64,000 bases of DNA, taken from NCBI RefSeq assembly GCF_963169125.1, contig NC_084796.1, positions 85,271,888 through 85,335,887 on the forward strand, given 5' to 3'. Positions 1-11,266 of this stretch are shown in pieces. Within the stretch, counting starts at the first letter, position 1, and each line of letters starts with the position of its first letter. Below the pieces are notes generated by a model. The model saw only the letters and a program-made list of their open reading frames with translations, was not told where the DNA came from and did no database searches. The stretch comes from Humulus lupulus (Eukaryota > Streptophyta > Magnoliopsida > Rosales > Cannabaceae). Both the position numbers and the translations under genes were made by a program.

Positions 1-634
1 TTTCTTTCCTTTCCTCCAGACTTCTATTTCTTTCTACAAGTTCCACTAAGTGTAAAGATTTAGTCATACCTATCCTTTATAAGTCAAATGACCACAATAC
101 CCTCCCCTTTAATTCTAAGTCTTTTAATCCACCTACGGGCATTTTGGTCATTTCACCCAATTCCCGCTAATTCCTCGAGTGTCTCTAATATTTATCGCTT
201 ACTTCCCAACGCCTAACCAAACACCAACTATATTCTCCAATATCAAAATAGACCCCAATATATTCTCTAAATTCCCATATATACCCCCAGGCTCACCCCA
301 AGCCGGGTATAAATCCCCGCCGTGACTTTTTTGCTAAACCACTCACGAGGATCGTCTTGAATCACAAATCACAAATATATCCACATAATAATGTGGTCTC
401 GACAATTTATCACATATATGCACAATTATGCCCTCGACGGGCCCAAAATTACGATTATGCCCTTCTAACCTAATCAGGGCCTACATGCATACTAATACAC
501 ATAGTCATGCATCTCAGATATTCAAATAGTCATATAACATACTTTTAATCATTAAATCGCATAAATTCCAATTATGCCTTCCTGTCACACTAATCAAGGC
601 CCTTAAGCCTTATTAGTAAATTTGGGTCGTTACA
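1..634 (-). mobile_element. Gypsy LTR fragment (same family as element A and the 49702-55600 solo LTR)
   Basis: The right edge reads tttgggtcgttaca, the reverse complement of the TGTAACGACCC start of the solo LTR at 49702. The next bases (AAATTTGCTAAT..., ...GGCCTTGATTAGTG in LTR orientation) also match that LTR and the right LTR of element A. This is therefore the 5' part of an LTR in minus orientation; the rest lies outside the window. It interrupts the ORF remnant that resumes at 636. No TSD can be checked because the other end is missing. Confidence 0.75.
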
Positions 635-635
635 G

Positions 636-1074
636 GATATCTGAGCCATTAAGGCCTTGAAAAGAATTAGAGAACCAAGAAACACCGTAGGAGTGCTAGA
701 AAGAATCACTCGGAGACTACTCTTATTCCACAAGGAGATAGGTCACCTCCAAGAAACTAAGCAAATCATAATGAGAGTTGCGGAGCAATATGTTTTAGTA
801 ATTAGACTTTTTAAAGATTATCCTACTATAATTGCAACTTTAGAAGATATATGGGAAACGATAGATGATGAATTACCAGTAGCTATGAGATATTATTTTC
901 TCATACTTAGGTTCACTTCTAAAATGGAATTTCAATTCACAAATGAGCAAAAAACTTAGAATTTTTACAAATCTTCCTCGAGGGCATTTTGAGGCTCAAG
1001 ATAATGATGACTATGAAGAGATAGATGACGATATGTTAGATAAAGGATCAGATGTAGAAGATCCTGATTTTTAA
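636..1074 (+). pseudogene. Chromovirus D: remnant of the ORF upstream of gag (ORF0), 3' part
   Basis: The product is similar along its length to the split ORF at 21646-21812 and 38722-39022 in element C. Shared stretches include GVLERIT, FHKEI, EQYVLVIRLFKD and AMRYYFLILRFT, and both have the acidic tail ending VEDPDF. The family is unknown to me. The protein looks helical and charged, with a strongly acidic C-terminus. The first 10 codons are lost to the LTR at 1-634. A TGA at 642-644 replaces the CGA of copy C, and a 1-nt insertion near 945-965 shifts the frame before the acidic tail, which is readable again up to the TAA at 1072-1074. It is a pseudogene in this copy. Confidence 0.7.
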
Positions 1075-1239
1075 GAATAGATTAGTTTCTTATATATTTT
1101 TTTTATTTACATTTGTGATTGTAAATAGTGAAAACTTTTTTTCCAAATAAATATCATTGTTATTTTGATGACATGTATGAGTTTGATTTTCTTTTGCAAT
1201 CATAATAAATAATAAATTTAATAAATAATGACTAAGTTC
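1075..1239 (+). other. Chromovirus D: AT-rich stretch after ORF0
   Basis: It is non-coding and aligns by eye with 39023-39208 of element C (same order of AT-rich words, ending aataaataatgactaagttc). Similarity stops at about 1239, where Athila sequence begins. Confidence 0.6.
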
Positions 1240-1356
1240 TTGTAAAATTAATTCTTGTAATTAGAAATTCTTGTAAAATTAATTACTTGCAATTTTTTTT
1301 TCTTTTTGAGCTGACTTTGTTTTCTTGCTCTTGTGTTTTCTCAGGTAATTTACTAT

Positions 1357-3768
1357 ATGAACGAGCAAGAAGACATTGAACTAGCTCCTATTGACCCCGA
1401 GATTGAAAGAACAATTAGAAGAAGACTAAGAGAACAACGGGCTCAAAATCGCTTTAATATGGCTGAAGAGGTTGAAGGAGTTGAGGGTGCTAATAATGTC
1501 ACGAATGCAATTGCTATGGCTGATGATAGAGAGAGAGCCATAAGGGAGTACGCTGCCCCCATGTTTAATGAGCTCAATCCGGGCATTGTTAGACCTGAAA
1601 TACAAGCACCCCAATTTGAATTAAAGCCCATGATGTTCCAAATGTTGCAAACAGTGGGTCAATTTAGTGGGCTGCCTACTGAGGATCCTCATCTTCATCT
1701 TCATTCATTTTTGGAGGTGAGTGACTCCTTCAAGCTACAAGGAGTGATTGATGAGGCCCTAAGGTTGAAATTGTTCCCTTTCTCTTTGAGGGATCGAGCT
1801 AGAGCTTGGCTCAACACTCTTCCTCTCGGCTCGGTGACTACATGGAATGAGTTGGCTGAAAAATTCCTGATGAAGTACTTTCCCCCTACCAAAAATGCCA
1901 AGTTTCGCAATGAAATCATGTCATTTCAGCAGCTGGAAGATGAATCATTCTGTGAAGCGTGGGAGAGATTCAAGGAATTATTGAGAAAGTGCCCACACCA
2001 CGGGATCCCACATTGTATACAAATGGAGACTTTCTACAATGGGCTCAATTCTTCCACTCGTATGGTGTTAGATGCTTCAGCCAATGGGGCTATTCTCTCT
2101 AAGTCCTATAATGAAGCCTATGAGATTTTGGAGAGGATAGCTAGCAACAATTATCAATGGTCCAATGGTAGAGCCTCAACAAGTCAAAAAGTGGCTGGTA
2201 TACTTGAAGTTGATGCATTGACAGCTTTGACAGCTCAAGTTTCTTCAATGACTAACCTTCTCAAGAACATGAGTTTGGGGGGAATGGTACAGCCAGCTGC
2301 TATGGGCCAAGTGGCAGATGTTTCTTGTGTTTATTGTGGAGATGGGCACACATTTGACAGCTATCCATCAAATCCTGCATCAGTTTGTTACTTGGGGAAT
2401 CAAAATGTGAGCCGTAACAACCCATATTCAAACTCTTACAATCCGGGTTGGAGGAACCATCAGAACTTCTCATGGGGGGGTCAAGGAGCTAGTTCAAGTG
2501 GAGCACCCATGCAAAACAAGCCTACATATCCACCGGGGTTTTCTCAACAACAACAAAGAGCTCAACCACCTCATCCTCACGTGTCTCAATCAAGCTCTTT
2601 AGAGAGTTTAATGAAGGAATATATGGCCAAGAACGATGCTGTAATTCAGAGTCAAGCGGAATCCTTGAGGAATCTAGAAAATCAGTTGGGGCAGCTTGCT
2701 AATGAGCTAAGGAATAGACCACAAGGCACTTTGCCTAGTGATACAGAAAATCCAAGAAAAGATGGCAAGGAGCATTGCAAGGCGGTTACCTTGAGAAGTG
2801 GCAAAAATGTGGAACTTACTGAGGATAATTGTGCCAGAAACAGCGAGCCCACTTCAATCCAAAGTAGTGGGGACAAAGGAGACAAAGCTGTGAAATCAAA
2901 AGAATTAAATGCTGATCCTGAAGCAATTGCTGCAGCAATTCCTCCGCAAAACGCTACAGGAGAGTCTACAAGCAAGCCACCTCCACCATTTCCGCAACGC
3001 TTTCAAAGGCAGCAACAAGATAGTCAATTCCGGAGATTTTTAGATGTCTTGAAACAACTTCATATCAATATACCATTAGTGGAAGCTTTGGAGCAAATGC
3101 CCAACTATGTGAAGTTTTTGAAAGATACTTTAACTAAAAAGAGGAGGCTTGGTGAATTTGAAACAGTGGCGTTGACTGAAGGCTGTAGTGTTATATTGAA
3201 GAGTAAAATTCCTCCTAAATTGAAGGATCCGGGCAGCTTCACAATTCCTTGTTCTATTGGTGGTAGAGACGTTGGTAGAGCACTTTGTGACTTGGGGGCT
3301 AGTATCAATTTGATGCCCATGTCGATTTTCAAGAAGTTGGGGATTGGAGAAGCAAGACCAACCACAGTGACTTTGCAATTAGCGGATCGTTCTATGGCAC
3401 ACCTGGAAGGAAAAATTGAAGATGTACTTGTGCAAGTTGACAAATTCATCTTTCTGGCTGATTTCATCATCCTTGATTATGAAGCGGATAGAGATGTTCC
3501 TATTATCTTGGGTAGGCCATTTCTAGCTACCGGGAGGACCTTGATTGATGTACAAAAAGGGGAGCTTACTATGAGGGTGAATGACCAAAAAGTGACTTTC
3601 AATGTGTTCAATGCTATGAAGTTTCCGGATGAGGTCGAGGAATGTAGTAGGCTAAGTGTAATCGAGTCTATTGTCGCTGAAAAATTCCATAAGGAAGCTT
3701 GTAAAGATGGAGTGGGGGTGAGGTCACTTGAAGAGCTTGAAAGCTTAAGTGAAAAGGAAGAAACCTAA
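1357..3768 (+). CDS. gag-pro: Athila gag-protease
   Basis: It encodes the capsid/nucleocapsid precursor and aspartic protease of the retrotransposon. I take the first ATG (1357, MNEQEDIEL) as the start; the frame is open a little further upstream but has only a GTG. The retrotransposon gag domain lies roughly at residues 120-220 (LFPFSLRDRARAWLNTLP, then WERFKELLRKCPHHGI). The zinc knuckle is degenerate: CVYCGDGHTFDSY has Tyr where the fourth ligand Cys is expected. A Gln/Pro-rich linker follows, then the Athila hallmark KEHCKAVTLRSG. The protease domain near residue 640 carries CDLGASINLM. The frame ends at TAA 3766-3768, in phase with the RT segment that follows, so this stop is most likely a nonsense mutation within a single gag-pol frame. 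Confidence 0.85.
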   Translation: MNEQEDIELAPIDPEIERTIRRRLREQRAQNRFNMAEEVEGVEGANNVTNAIAMADDRERAIREYAAPMFNELNPGIVRPEIQAPQFELKPMMFQMLQTVGQFSGLPTEDPHLHLHSFLEVSDSFKLQGVIDEALRLKLFPFSLRDRARAWLNTLPLGSVTTWNELAEKFLMKYFPPTKNAKFRNEIMSFQQLEDESFCEAWERFKELLRKCPHHGIPHCIQMETFYNGLNSSTRMVLDASANGAILSKSYNEAYEILERIASNNYQWSNGRASTSQKVAGILEVDALTALTAQVSSMTNLLKNMSLGGMVQPAAMGQVADVSCVYCGDGHTFDSYPSNPASVCYLGNQNVSRNNPYSNSYNPGWRNHQNFSWGGQGASSSGAPMQNKPTYPPGFSQQQQRAQPPHPHVSQSSSLESLMKEYMAKNDAVIQSQAESLRNLENQLGQLANELRNRPQGTLPSDTENPRKDGKEHCKAVTLRSGKNVELTEDNCARNSEPTSIQSSGDKGDKAVKSKELNADPEAIAAAIPPQNATGESTSKPPPPFPQRFQRQQQDSQFRRFLDVLKQLHINIPLVEALEQMPNYVKFLKDTLTKKRRLGEFETVALTEGCSVILKSKIPPKLKDPGSFTIPCSIGGRDVGRALCDLGASINLMPMSIFKKLGIGEARPTTVTLQLADRSMAHLEGKIEDVLVQVDKFIFLADFIILDYEADRDVPIILGRPFLATGRTLIDVQKGELTMRVNDQKVTFNVFNAMKFPDEVEECSRLSVIESIVAEKFHKEACKDGVGVRSLEELESLSEKEET

Positions 3769-5769
3769 GTTACTTGGGTGGAGTCAACGCAGCCATTTGC
3801 TAAATTCAGGAGGCCTTTTGAGTCATTGAATTTTTCGGAAGGGAATTTTAAGCCTCCTAAGCCTTCTATTCAAGAGCCACCAAAATTAGAGTTGAAGCCT
3901 TTGCCTAGTCACTTGAAGTATGCCTATTTGAGAGATGATGAGACCTTGCCTGTGATTATTTCAGCCATGTTAGGAGCTGAAAAAGAGAGTTTGTTGCTGG
4001 CTGTTTTGAAGAAATACACAAGGGCCATTGGTTGGACTATGGCGGATATCAAGGGGATAAGCCCCTCATTTTGTATGCATAAAATTCTGTTGGAGGATTG
4101 CTGTACTAATTCTGTTGAGCAGCAGCGAAGGCTTAATCCTATCATGAAGGAAGTGGTTAGAAAGGAGATAATTAAGTGGCTTGATTATGGCATTGTTTAC
4201 CCAATTTCAGACAGTTCTTGGGTCAGCCCAATTCAGTGTGTTCCTAAAAAAGGTGGAGTCACGGTGGTGGCTAATGAAAACAATGAGTTGATTCCCACAA
4301 GACAAGTAACGGGCTGGCGTGTTTGTATGGACTATCGGAAGTTGAATAAGGCTACTCGCAAAGACCACTTCCCGCTGCCATTTATTGACCAAATGCTTGA
4401 TCGGTTGGCGGGAAAGGAGTTCTATTGTTTCCTTGATGGGTATTCAGGCTATAATCAAATTTCCATCGCGCCGGAAGACCAAGAGAAGACTACCTTTACT
4501 TGTCCTCATGGCACCTTCGCCTTTAGAAGGATGCCTTTTGGGCTGTGCAACGCCCCCGCCACTTTCCAATGTTGTATGATGGCAATATTCTCAGATATGG
4601 TGGAGAAGTCTCTTGAAGTCTTCATGGATGATTTTTCAGTATTTGGGGAGTCTTTTGACACTTGTTTGGCTAACTTGGAGCAAGTCTTGGCTAGATGTGA
4701 AGAAACACACTTGGTACTCAATTGGGAAAAATGCCATTTCATGGTTCAAGAAGGCATTGTGTTGGGCCATAGAATTTATAACAAGGGCATAGAAGTGGAT
4801 AGAGCAAAGCTGGAAGTTATAGAAAAATTGCCACCACCTACTACAGTCAAGGGGATTAGAAGCTTTTTGGGGCATGCGGGCTTCTATAGGAGGTTTATAA
4901 AAGATTTTTCGAAGATTTCTAAGCCCCTTTGTTCTTTACTTGAGCAAAATCGAGCATTTGAGTTCACCCAGGAGTGTCAAGAAGCATTTGTGACTTTAAA
5001 AACAGCTCTTATCACCGCACCCATCATTGTAGCTCCGGATTGGTCTCTCCCCTTTGAATTGATGTGCGATGCTAGCGACTTTGCTGTGGGGGCTGTACTT
5101 GGGCAGCGAAAAGAGAAGGTTTTTCATTCCATTTATTATGCAAGCAAGACATTAGCCGATGCCCAATTGAACTATACTACCACCGAGAAAGAGCTTTTGG
5201 CGGTGGTATTTGCTTTTGACAAGTTTAGAGCTTATCTTGTGGGGACTAAAGTGGTAGTTTATACAGACCATTCCGCAATCAAGTATCTAATTGCGAAAAA
5301 GGATGCTAAGCCACGACTTATTCGATGGGTGTTGCTTCTTCAAGAATTTGACTTGGAAATTCGGGATAGAAAAGGAACGGAGAACCAAGTGGCTGACCAC
5401 TTATCTAGACTTGAAGCTAGAAGTGAAAAGCAAAATGAAGGGCCTATTAAAGAGACATTCCCCGATGAGAAATTGTTGGTTGTGAACCAAACCACTATTC
5501 CATGGTACGCTGATTTTGTCAACTATTTGGTGAGTGGTTTGCAGCCACCTGATTTGAATAGGCAGCAACTCAAGAAGTTCTTTCATGATGTGAGATTCTA
5601 TTATTGGGATGAGCCCTATTTGTACAAACAATGTTCAGATCGAATCATGAGGCGTTGTGTGCCTAAGGAGGAAGTTTCTAGCATCCTAGAGCATTGCCAT
5701 TCAGCTCCTTATGGTGGACATTTTGGGGGGCAGCAAACAGCCGCTAAGGTTTTTCAATCGGGGTACTAA
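3769..5769 (+). CDS. pol: Athila reverse transcriptase-RNase H and integrase start
   Basis: It is in the same frame as gag-pro, directly after the in-frame TAA. Reverse transcriptase: [32 protein letters not shown], the [13 protein letters not shown] block, and the catalytic FMDDF near 4624. RNase [24 protein letters not shown] and [12 protein letters not shown] supply the Asp/Glu/Asp residues. The segment ends in the integrase zinc domain ([13 protein letters not shown]). The stop at 5767-5769 falls where Athila relatives have an aromatic Y/F-Y-W-P motif, and the neighbouring Trp codon has also changed. The catalytic residues I can see in RT and RNase H are intact. No initiation codon is needed if it is translated as a Gag-Pol fusion. 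Confidence 0.85.
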   Translation, partial: VTWVESTQPFAKFRRPFESLNFSEGNFKPPKPSIQEPPKLELKPLPSHLKYAYLRDDETLPVIISAMLGAEKESLLLAVLKKYTRAIGWTMADIKGISPSFCMHKILLEDCCTNSVEQQRRLNPIMKEVVRKEIIKWLDYGIVYPISDSSWVSPIQCVPKKGGVTVVANENNELIPTRQVTGWRVCMDYRKLNKATRKDHFPLPFIDQMLDRLAGKEFYCFLDGYSGYNQISIAPEDQEKTTFTCPHGTFAFRRMPFGLCNAPATFQCCMMAIFSDMVEKSLEVFMDDFSVFGESFDTCLANLEQVLARCEETHLVLNWEKCHFMVQEGIVLGHRIYNKGIEVDRAKLEVIEKLPPPTTVKGIRSFLGHAGFYRRFIKDFSKISKPLCSLLEQNRAFEFTQECQEAFVTLKTALITAPIIVAPDWSLPFELMCDASDFAVGAVLGQRKEKVFHSIYYASKTLADAQLNYTTTEKELLAVVFAFDKFRAYLVGTKVVVYTDHSAIKYLIAKKDAKPRLIRWVLLLQEFDLEIRDRKGTENQVADHLSRLEARSEKQNEGPIKETFPDEKLLVVNQTTIPWYADFVNYLVSGLQPPDLNRQQLKKFFHDVRFYYWDEPYLYKQCSDRIMRRCVPKEEVSSILEHCHSAPYGGHFGGQQTAAKVFQSGY

Positions 5770-6786
5770 TTGCCTTCTATCTTCAAGGATGCTCATGAAT
5801 TTGCTAAGAGATGTGATCGCTGCCAGCGTGTTGGAAATATTTTAGCAAGGAATGAAATGCCCTTGAATAGCATCCTTGAAGTGGAATTGTTTGATGTTTG
5901 GGGAATCGACTTCATGGGGCCATTTCCACAATCATTTGGAAACTTGTATATCTTGGTGGTGGTAGATTACGTCTCTAAGTGGGTTGAGGCAGTGGCAAGT
6001 CCTACCAATGATTCCAAGGTGGTCATAAAGTTCCTACATAAGCATGTGTTCACCCGCTTTGGCACTCCAAGAGCTCTAATAAGTGATGAGGGCACCCACT
6101 TTGTGAATAAGATTTTGGCAGCCTTGTTGGCTAAATACAGTGTGAAACATAAGATCACCACTGCCTACCATCCTCAAACAAATGGTCAAGCCGAGCTTTC
6201 CAATAGAGAGATCAAGGGTGTGCTAGAGAAAGTTGTTAATCCATCTCGCAAAGATTGGTCTCAAAGATTAGATGACTCTCTTTGGGCTTACCGAACTGCA
6301 TTTAAAACACCATTGGGAATGTCCCCTTACCGTTTGGTTTATGGGAAGGCTTGTCACTTGCCCGTGGAGTTAGAGCATCGAGCTTATTGGGCCATTAAGA
6401 AGCTTAACATGGATCTTCAAGCTGCTGGGGAAGCTCGCATGTTGCAATTGAATGAGCTTGAAGAGATGATGTTGTTCTCTTATGAAAATGCCAAGTTGTA
6501 TAAAGAAAAGACTAAGAGATGGCATGATAAGAGGATTCAACCTCGAGTTTTTGAAGAAGGACAGCGAGTTTTGCTCTTTAACTCGCGGCTGAAGTTATTT
6601 CCTGGTAAATTGAAATCTAGGTGGTCGGGGCCATTCACAATCATCAAGGTGTATCCTCACGGGGCTGTTGAAGTAAGGGAAGATCAGTCTGGTAGAGAGT
6701 TTAAAGTGAATGGGCAGCGGCTGAAATATTATTTGGGAGGTGAGGTCAACCGCGAGAAGACCTCCATCACTCTGGAGGATCCTTAA
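5770..6786 (+). CDS. int: Athila integrase
   Basis: It stays in the frame of the preceding pol segment. It starts with the second half of the HHCC zinc-binding domain (CDRCQRVGN). The catalytic core has [10 protein letters not shown] (first Asp), [11 protein letters not shown] (second Asp), and [15 protein letters not shown] (Glu), so the DDE triad is complete. The C-terminal part ([20 protein letters not shown], then HGAVEVRED) is the GPY/F-like DNA-binding domain of this lineage; no chromodomain follows, as expected for Athila. It ends at TAA 6784-6786. The protein would be functional in sequence terms were it not separated from the zinc domain by the stop at 5767. Confidence 0.88.
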   Translation: MPSIFKDAHEFAKRCDRCQRVGNILARNEMPLNSILEVELFDVWGIDFMGPFPQSFGNLYILVVVDYVSKWVEAVASPTNDSKVVIKFLHKHVFTRFGTPRALISDEGTHFVNKILAALLAKYSVKHKITTAYHPQTNGQAELSNREIKGVLEKVVNPSRKDWSQRLDDSLWAYRTAFKTPLGMSPYRLVYGKACHLPVELEHRAYWAIKKLNMDLQAAGEARMLQLNELEEMMLFSYENAKLYKEKTKRWHDKRIQPRVFEEGQRVLLFNSRLKLFPGKLKSRWSGPFTIIKVYPHGAVEVREDQSGREFKVNGQRLKYYLGGEVNREKTSITLEDP

Positions 6787-8263
6787 AGCTGAGGTTGATT
6801 TGGGTTGTCAAGTGATTCAGGCACTAATTTAAAGACAACCCAACACGAAGCAAGTGTAAACTGATATTGTATATAAAAAAAAAAAAAAGAGACAAAAAGA
6901 AGAGGAAAACAGAAAGAAAAGAAAAAAATATATATATTTATACATATGAGTGTTTTTAATTATAATTATTTTTATTTTTATTTTAATTTCACTTTTTGTA
7001 ATTTTAATCCCATTTTATTGTGGTGTTTTGGAGCATTTTTTATGTTTATTTTGATGTTTCAGGTGTTAAGACAGCAAGAAACAGGGTGTTTTGGAAGTAA
7101 TTCTGGAGTCTGATGGTTTTGCGAGAGTTTTGCTTCAGCAAAATGGCCGCAAAGATTTCCGAAAAAAAAAAAGGAGTTACGTCAAATTTGGGTTGCTGAA
7201 GCAAATCCTGGGCAAAATGTTAGCAATCTGGGCAGAGAAAATTCCTGGGTCGTGGTTTCATTCAGGGGCATATACACATATATCATATTATATATAAAAA
7301 AAAATGTATATATATATGTATAAACAAATAACTATACAAAATCTACATATATGTATATAGCTTTAGTAAAAAAAAAATTATTATATTTATAAACTATATA
7401 TATCAGTATAACATATATCTTATAAACTATATATATGTATATATTTCAATTATTTAATTTATACTATTTATATATATATATATAAATATATATGTGTATA
7501 TACCCTAATACCTGTATCATCCTCCCCACATTCAGCCGCCCTTCCCTCAGCCAGAAACCGCCCAGCCTCTCCCGAACCTCCCTAGCCATCCGCGGCATTC
7601 CACCAGCCGTGGCCCAACCCACCCGCCACTCAGCCGCCCCACACGAACCAAGCAGTCCACCACCCAGTCTGTGAACCACGCACGAAACCAGCCTGGACCC
7701 AGAAACCCCGTCGACCTCTCCGCCTCTCCATCTCACGAAGACCCACGAGCCCACCACCTCGACCCCAGACCGAGCCCACCACCAGAAATATACCATCCAC
7801 CCCCCCCCCCTTCGGGCCCCAAGTGATTCCGAGAGACCCAAGCCTTCAGCGTCCCTGCGCCGTGTGTCGCAGCCGAGAGCCATTTCTATCTAGCCCAGCC
7901 ACGAAGTTCCATTTTGCACCGGGTATTCATTACCACGACTCGACTCCTACTGGGTAAATCTTATCCTTACTAGCTGGGTTCTGTTGTGTTGTTCTGGAAA
8001 TTTTGGGTTCATCTATGAGTTGGCACAGATGTGATTATTCATTATGATGGAGTCGAGTTGGTAGTGTTGCATTGAGTATTGAGCAGCTTGATTTCTCAGC
8101 CGTTCTGATTATTCTGTTGTGACCTGTTCTGGGCCCTGGGGTACTTTGATTGATATCAGACATCATTTGAGCTATTTGTGGTTGTGGGAAGTAAATTCTG
8201 GTTGTTGGTTTGTCTTGTGGGGCACCGATTGTCTTTGTCAATTTGGATTTTTGATTTTACATC
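6787..8263 (+). other. Athila spacer between pol and third ORF, with A-rich, (TA)-rich and C-rich blocks
   Basis: I see no supported coding sequence. The stretch holds an A/G-rich block (about 6870-6935), a TA-rich microsatellite-like block (about 7265-7500, many TATATA units), then an abrupt GC- and C-rich block (about 7505-7880) with an 11-C run at 7800-7810. The long frames here come from low-complexity composition. A leader of about 350 bp then leads to the ATG at 8264. Confidence 0.6.
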
Positions 8264-9628
8264 ATGACCATCAAAACACGAGCACAGAGAAAAAAGACCA
8301 ACACTGTCCCACCACCAACCTCTAGCCCACAAACAACCAAAACACCCAAGAAAGCATCCAAAAACACCACTGTCCCACCAAAGACCCCACAAATCCCCAC
8401 TGCCCCACTCTTATTGCCTCCCCCAACTGCCAGAAATGCTCCTACCACCACATCAAAACCACCCCGACCCAAATCCAAAAGAGCAGCCCCACAAGCATCA
8501 ACTGTGCCCCCACCAAAGCAACAAAAGACTGCCACTGCTACCACCACAGCTGCCCCACCTCATAAAACCAAGAAACCAGCTACCTCTTCAGGTCCTGCCA
8601 GCAAACTTACTTCTACTTAAGCCAAGGCCAGACATGAATCTGTAAAGACCAAGAAATTGTTTCCAGAGAGAGGATTTTTGCCTACCACTAGGGAGGTGTC
8701 TGCCTTTATCACTACTTTCATTGAGCAACACCAGTGGGAACTTTTATGCCAGAAACCAGAGTATGCCATTATTCCAGTGGTCAAGGAATTTTATGCCAAC
8801 CTTGCCTCCGCTGAAAATTCTGAAGTGTTGGTTCGCGGCAAGGTGGTCTCTTTTGCGGGTAAGGCTATTAATGCCCTCTTTGGGTTAGCCAACGTTGACA
8901 GCTCAACTTATAATGAAATGATCTTGGCACCTACCCCAGCTGATTTTGACAAGGCGCTGCAGTGCGTCGCAGCCCCTGGAACTCAATGGTGCATCTCTTC
9001 TGGCGGTGTGAGCACTCTCTTGCACACCTCCATTTTGCCTGAAGCTGCAGTGTGGCTCAGCTTTCTGAAGTGTCGATTACTGCCCACCACACATGACACC
9101 ACGGTGTCCACAGAGAGAGTGTTCTTGCTGTATTGTATACTGGCTGGGCTGGGTGTCAATGTTGGCCAGATCATCTCTAGGCAGCTTGTTAGCTGTGCTA
9201 GAAAGAAGAAAGGGAAGTTGTTCTTTCCCTCACTCATCATACAGCTATGCATTAGAGCTGGGGTATCAGTTGCTTCCACAGAGGATATCCTTTTCGAACG
9301 TCGGGACATTGATTTCTCTCTGATTGGCCAGACTCGTGCCCCTGCCTCAGCCTCTGGGCCTTCCACCGTGCCTCCCCCAGTTCCACTCACTGACATCATT
9401 GCCCGGCAGCAGGAGATTCTTGGTCGGTTGGTGTCTATGGAAGCTCAACAGCATACTTACTGGAAGTATGCTAAGCAGTGGGATGCAGCCCTCATCAAAT
9501 CCCTCCAGTGCAACTTCAACAAACCAACAGCTCCATTCCCAGTCTTTCCCAACTCCATCCTGGAGGCGTGGACCGCGCCAGCTGTACCTGATGGCCCTAG
9601 TCCTTCGGCTGCTAATTCCGAGGACTAG
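8264..9628 (+). CDS. Athila third ORF (putative plant transposon protein, env position), one in-frame stop
   Basis: This ORF sits where Athila elements carry their env-like gene. A single frame runs from ATG 8264 to TAG 9626-9628 and is broken only by TAA at 8618-8620. Residues 1-118 are a Pro/Thr/Ala/Lys-rich low-complexity region, KTRAQRKK onward. After the stop comes a folded-looking domain (KLFPERGFLPTTREVSAFIT, WELLCQKPEYAIIPVVKEFYANL, VLVRGKVVSFAGKAINALFGL). From memory, this matches the plant retroelement domain often called 'putative plant transposon protein'. I see no signal peptide and no convincing membrane segment, so an envelope function is not supported. The C-terminus has a short helical stretch (DIIARQQEILGRLVSMEAQQ). 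The role is unknown. Confidence 0.7.
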
Positions 9629-11266
9629 GAGGAGGGAGATTCTTTAACCCACTTTTGATTTGTAATTATTATTATTATTGTTTTGTAATTAATTCTGTTC
9701 TTGAACTCTCTGGTGATCTACTCTTATTATCTACTATTTTGCTTCTATGTGTGTGTTTTGTTCCTTGTTCTGTTCCTGTCTTGTTATTTAGTTAATCTTG
9801 TAGCGATACTCTTTGCTTTTGTTCATATGTAACTAGGGGGCTCCATGACGATTTCTTTACTCAATCTAAGTTGCCGCTGAATGTTTTTCTTTCTTGAGTT
9901 TTCAACTAAATTCTTTGGATGTGAATGTTGCTAGCCATTGATTGATGCAATTGTTTCTCCTTTTAGTTGGTGCATAGTTGGATTAAACAATTTTGAGACC
10001 CTAGAACGAGCTAGTTTCTTGTGAGAGCTTAAGTTTCTAGAATTACTTAGTGATTTTCCTTGAGACGAAATCCTAGACAATACCACACCGATGACATGAT
10101 TTAGGCCATCTTTGGATCGTTTGAGCCTTTGCAGCTTACCTTGTATGCATTTTTATCCCTAGTCACCCCATTGAGCTTAAGTGTCATTTTTCTTTCTTAG
10201 CCACTCATTAGCCTAGCTTTACATATATATATTCACATCTTTTCACCACACCCTTTTAGCACCTTGATCTTTATAGGATTTATTTGTTGTGCATTTTGGG
10301 GGTTGTGATGAGTTGAGTGTGAGCAAGAAACTTGGGTGAGCGTTTTCCTTTTCTTATTTTGCTTGTTTTCACCATTGGGGACAATGTTGATTTTAAGTTT
10401 GGGGGGGAGAGTGTGTTCTCAATCTTCTTGTAATCTTGCCATTTAGTTGTTTATTTTTATAAATAAATAAAAAATAATAATATATATATATAGAAAAAAA
10501 AAAGAGAAATTAAGAAGTACACTCCCTTGCATCAAAGCTTCTAAAAAAAAAAATCAGAAATCAAAGGAAAAGAAAAGAAAAAAAAAATGTATGTTTGTAA
10601 TTAAGTTTGGGGGTGTACTTTTCAAATAAAGGAAAAGTTGTTTGAGTTATTGTCTTTGTATGTTAGTAATAAAGACTAGTGGCAAGATTTATATTGTGTT
10701 GTGGGGTTTTCTTTGGGGAAATTAATGTGTGCATTTATGTACTTAGGTCCTAGAAAGATTGAGGTGTTTAGGGTGATTTGAGCCAAAACTGTATCTCTCT
10801 TATCCTACCTTTACCCTAGCCTATCATTACAAGCTTGATAAAGTCCTATTGATCTTTGGTGTGGTGTTTGTCTACATTAGTGGAGAGGGAATTACTAAGT
10901 AACGTATGGAGACATTATTTAAGCTTGAGGACCAAGGGCTAGCTTGATTTTTGGTGATTGAAATTGTTTAGGAAAAGCTATGCATGCACTAAAAGGTGAA
11001 ACACTTGATTCATATTTTTGGCAGCAACATTCATACTTGAAGAATTTGGTTTAAAACTTGTGAAAGATTGAAATTCAGCTTCTCTTTTTCGAAATAAAAT
11101 TTCCTGAGAGCCTTCCCCTTGTTACCATTGACATAGCAAAGTTTGTCCATTGTTGTAGTGTTTTGTCTTTGTATTTTCTTGTCTTTTGTGTTTAGTTTGT
11201 ATCTTTTGTGTCTCTTGTTAGTTGTATTGTGTTGTTAGGGTCATCACTCGAGGACGAGTAATGTTG
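9629..11266 (+). other. Athila 3' internal non-coding region
   Basis: About 1.6 kb without a gene. It is typical of the group: a GGGGACAATGT motif near 10378-10388, followed by a purine tract taagttt-G7 (10394-10407), then another copy taagtttgggggtg (10602-10615), with A-rich blocks between. Just before the LTR there is a small hairpin, ACTCG-AGGA-CGAGT (11246-11259). Parts are recognisably similar to 18780-19520. Confidence 0.65.

Noticed and set aside
1333..1356. Upstream extension of the Athila gag frame (GTG start)
   Set aside because: No ATG there; ATG 1357 is the natural start. The bases before it (ttttctcag) resemble a splice acceptor but no donor is available in the window.
3105..3470. 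Minus-strand frame of 121 codons opposite Athila protease
   Set aside because: Shadow of the strongly supported sense frame.
7464..7883. 139-codon minus-strand frame, Gly/Trp/Arg rich
   Set aside because: It is the complement of a C-rich low-complexity block, with no domain and a tail of TATA repeats read as Ile-Tyr.
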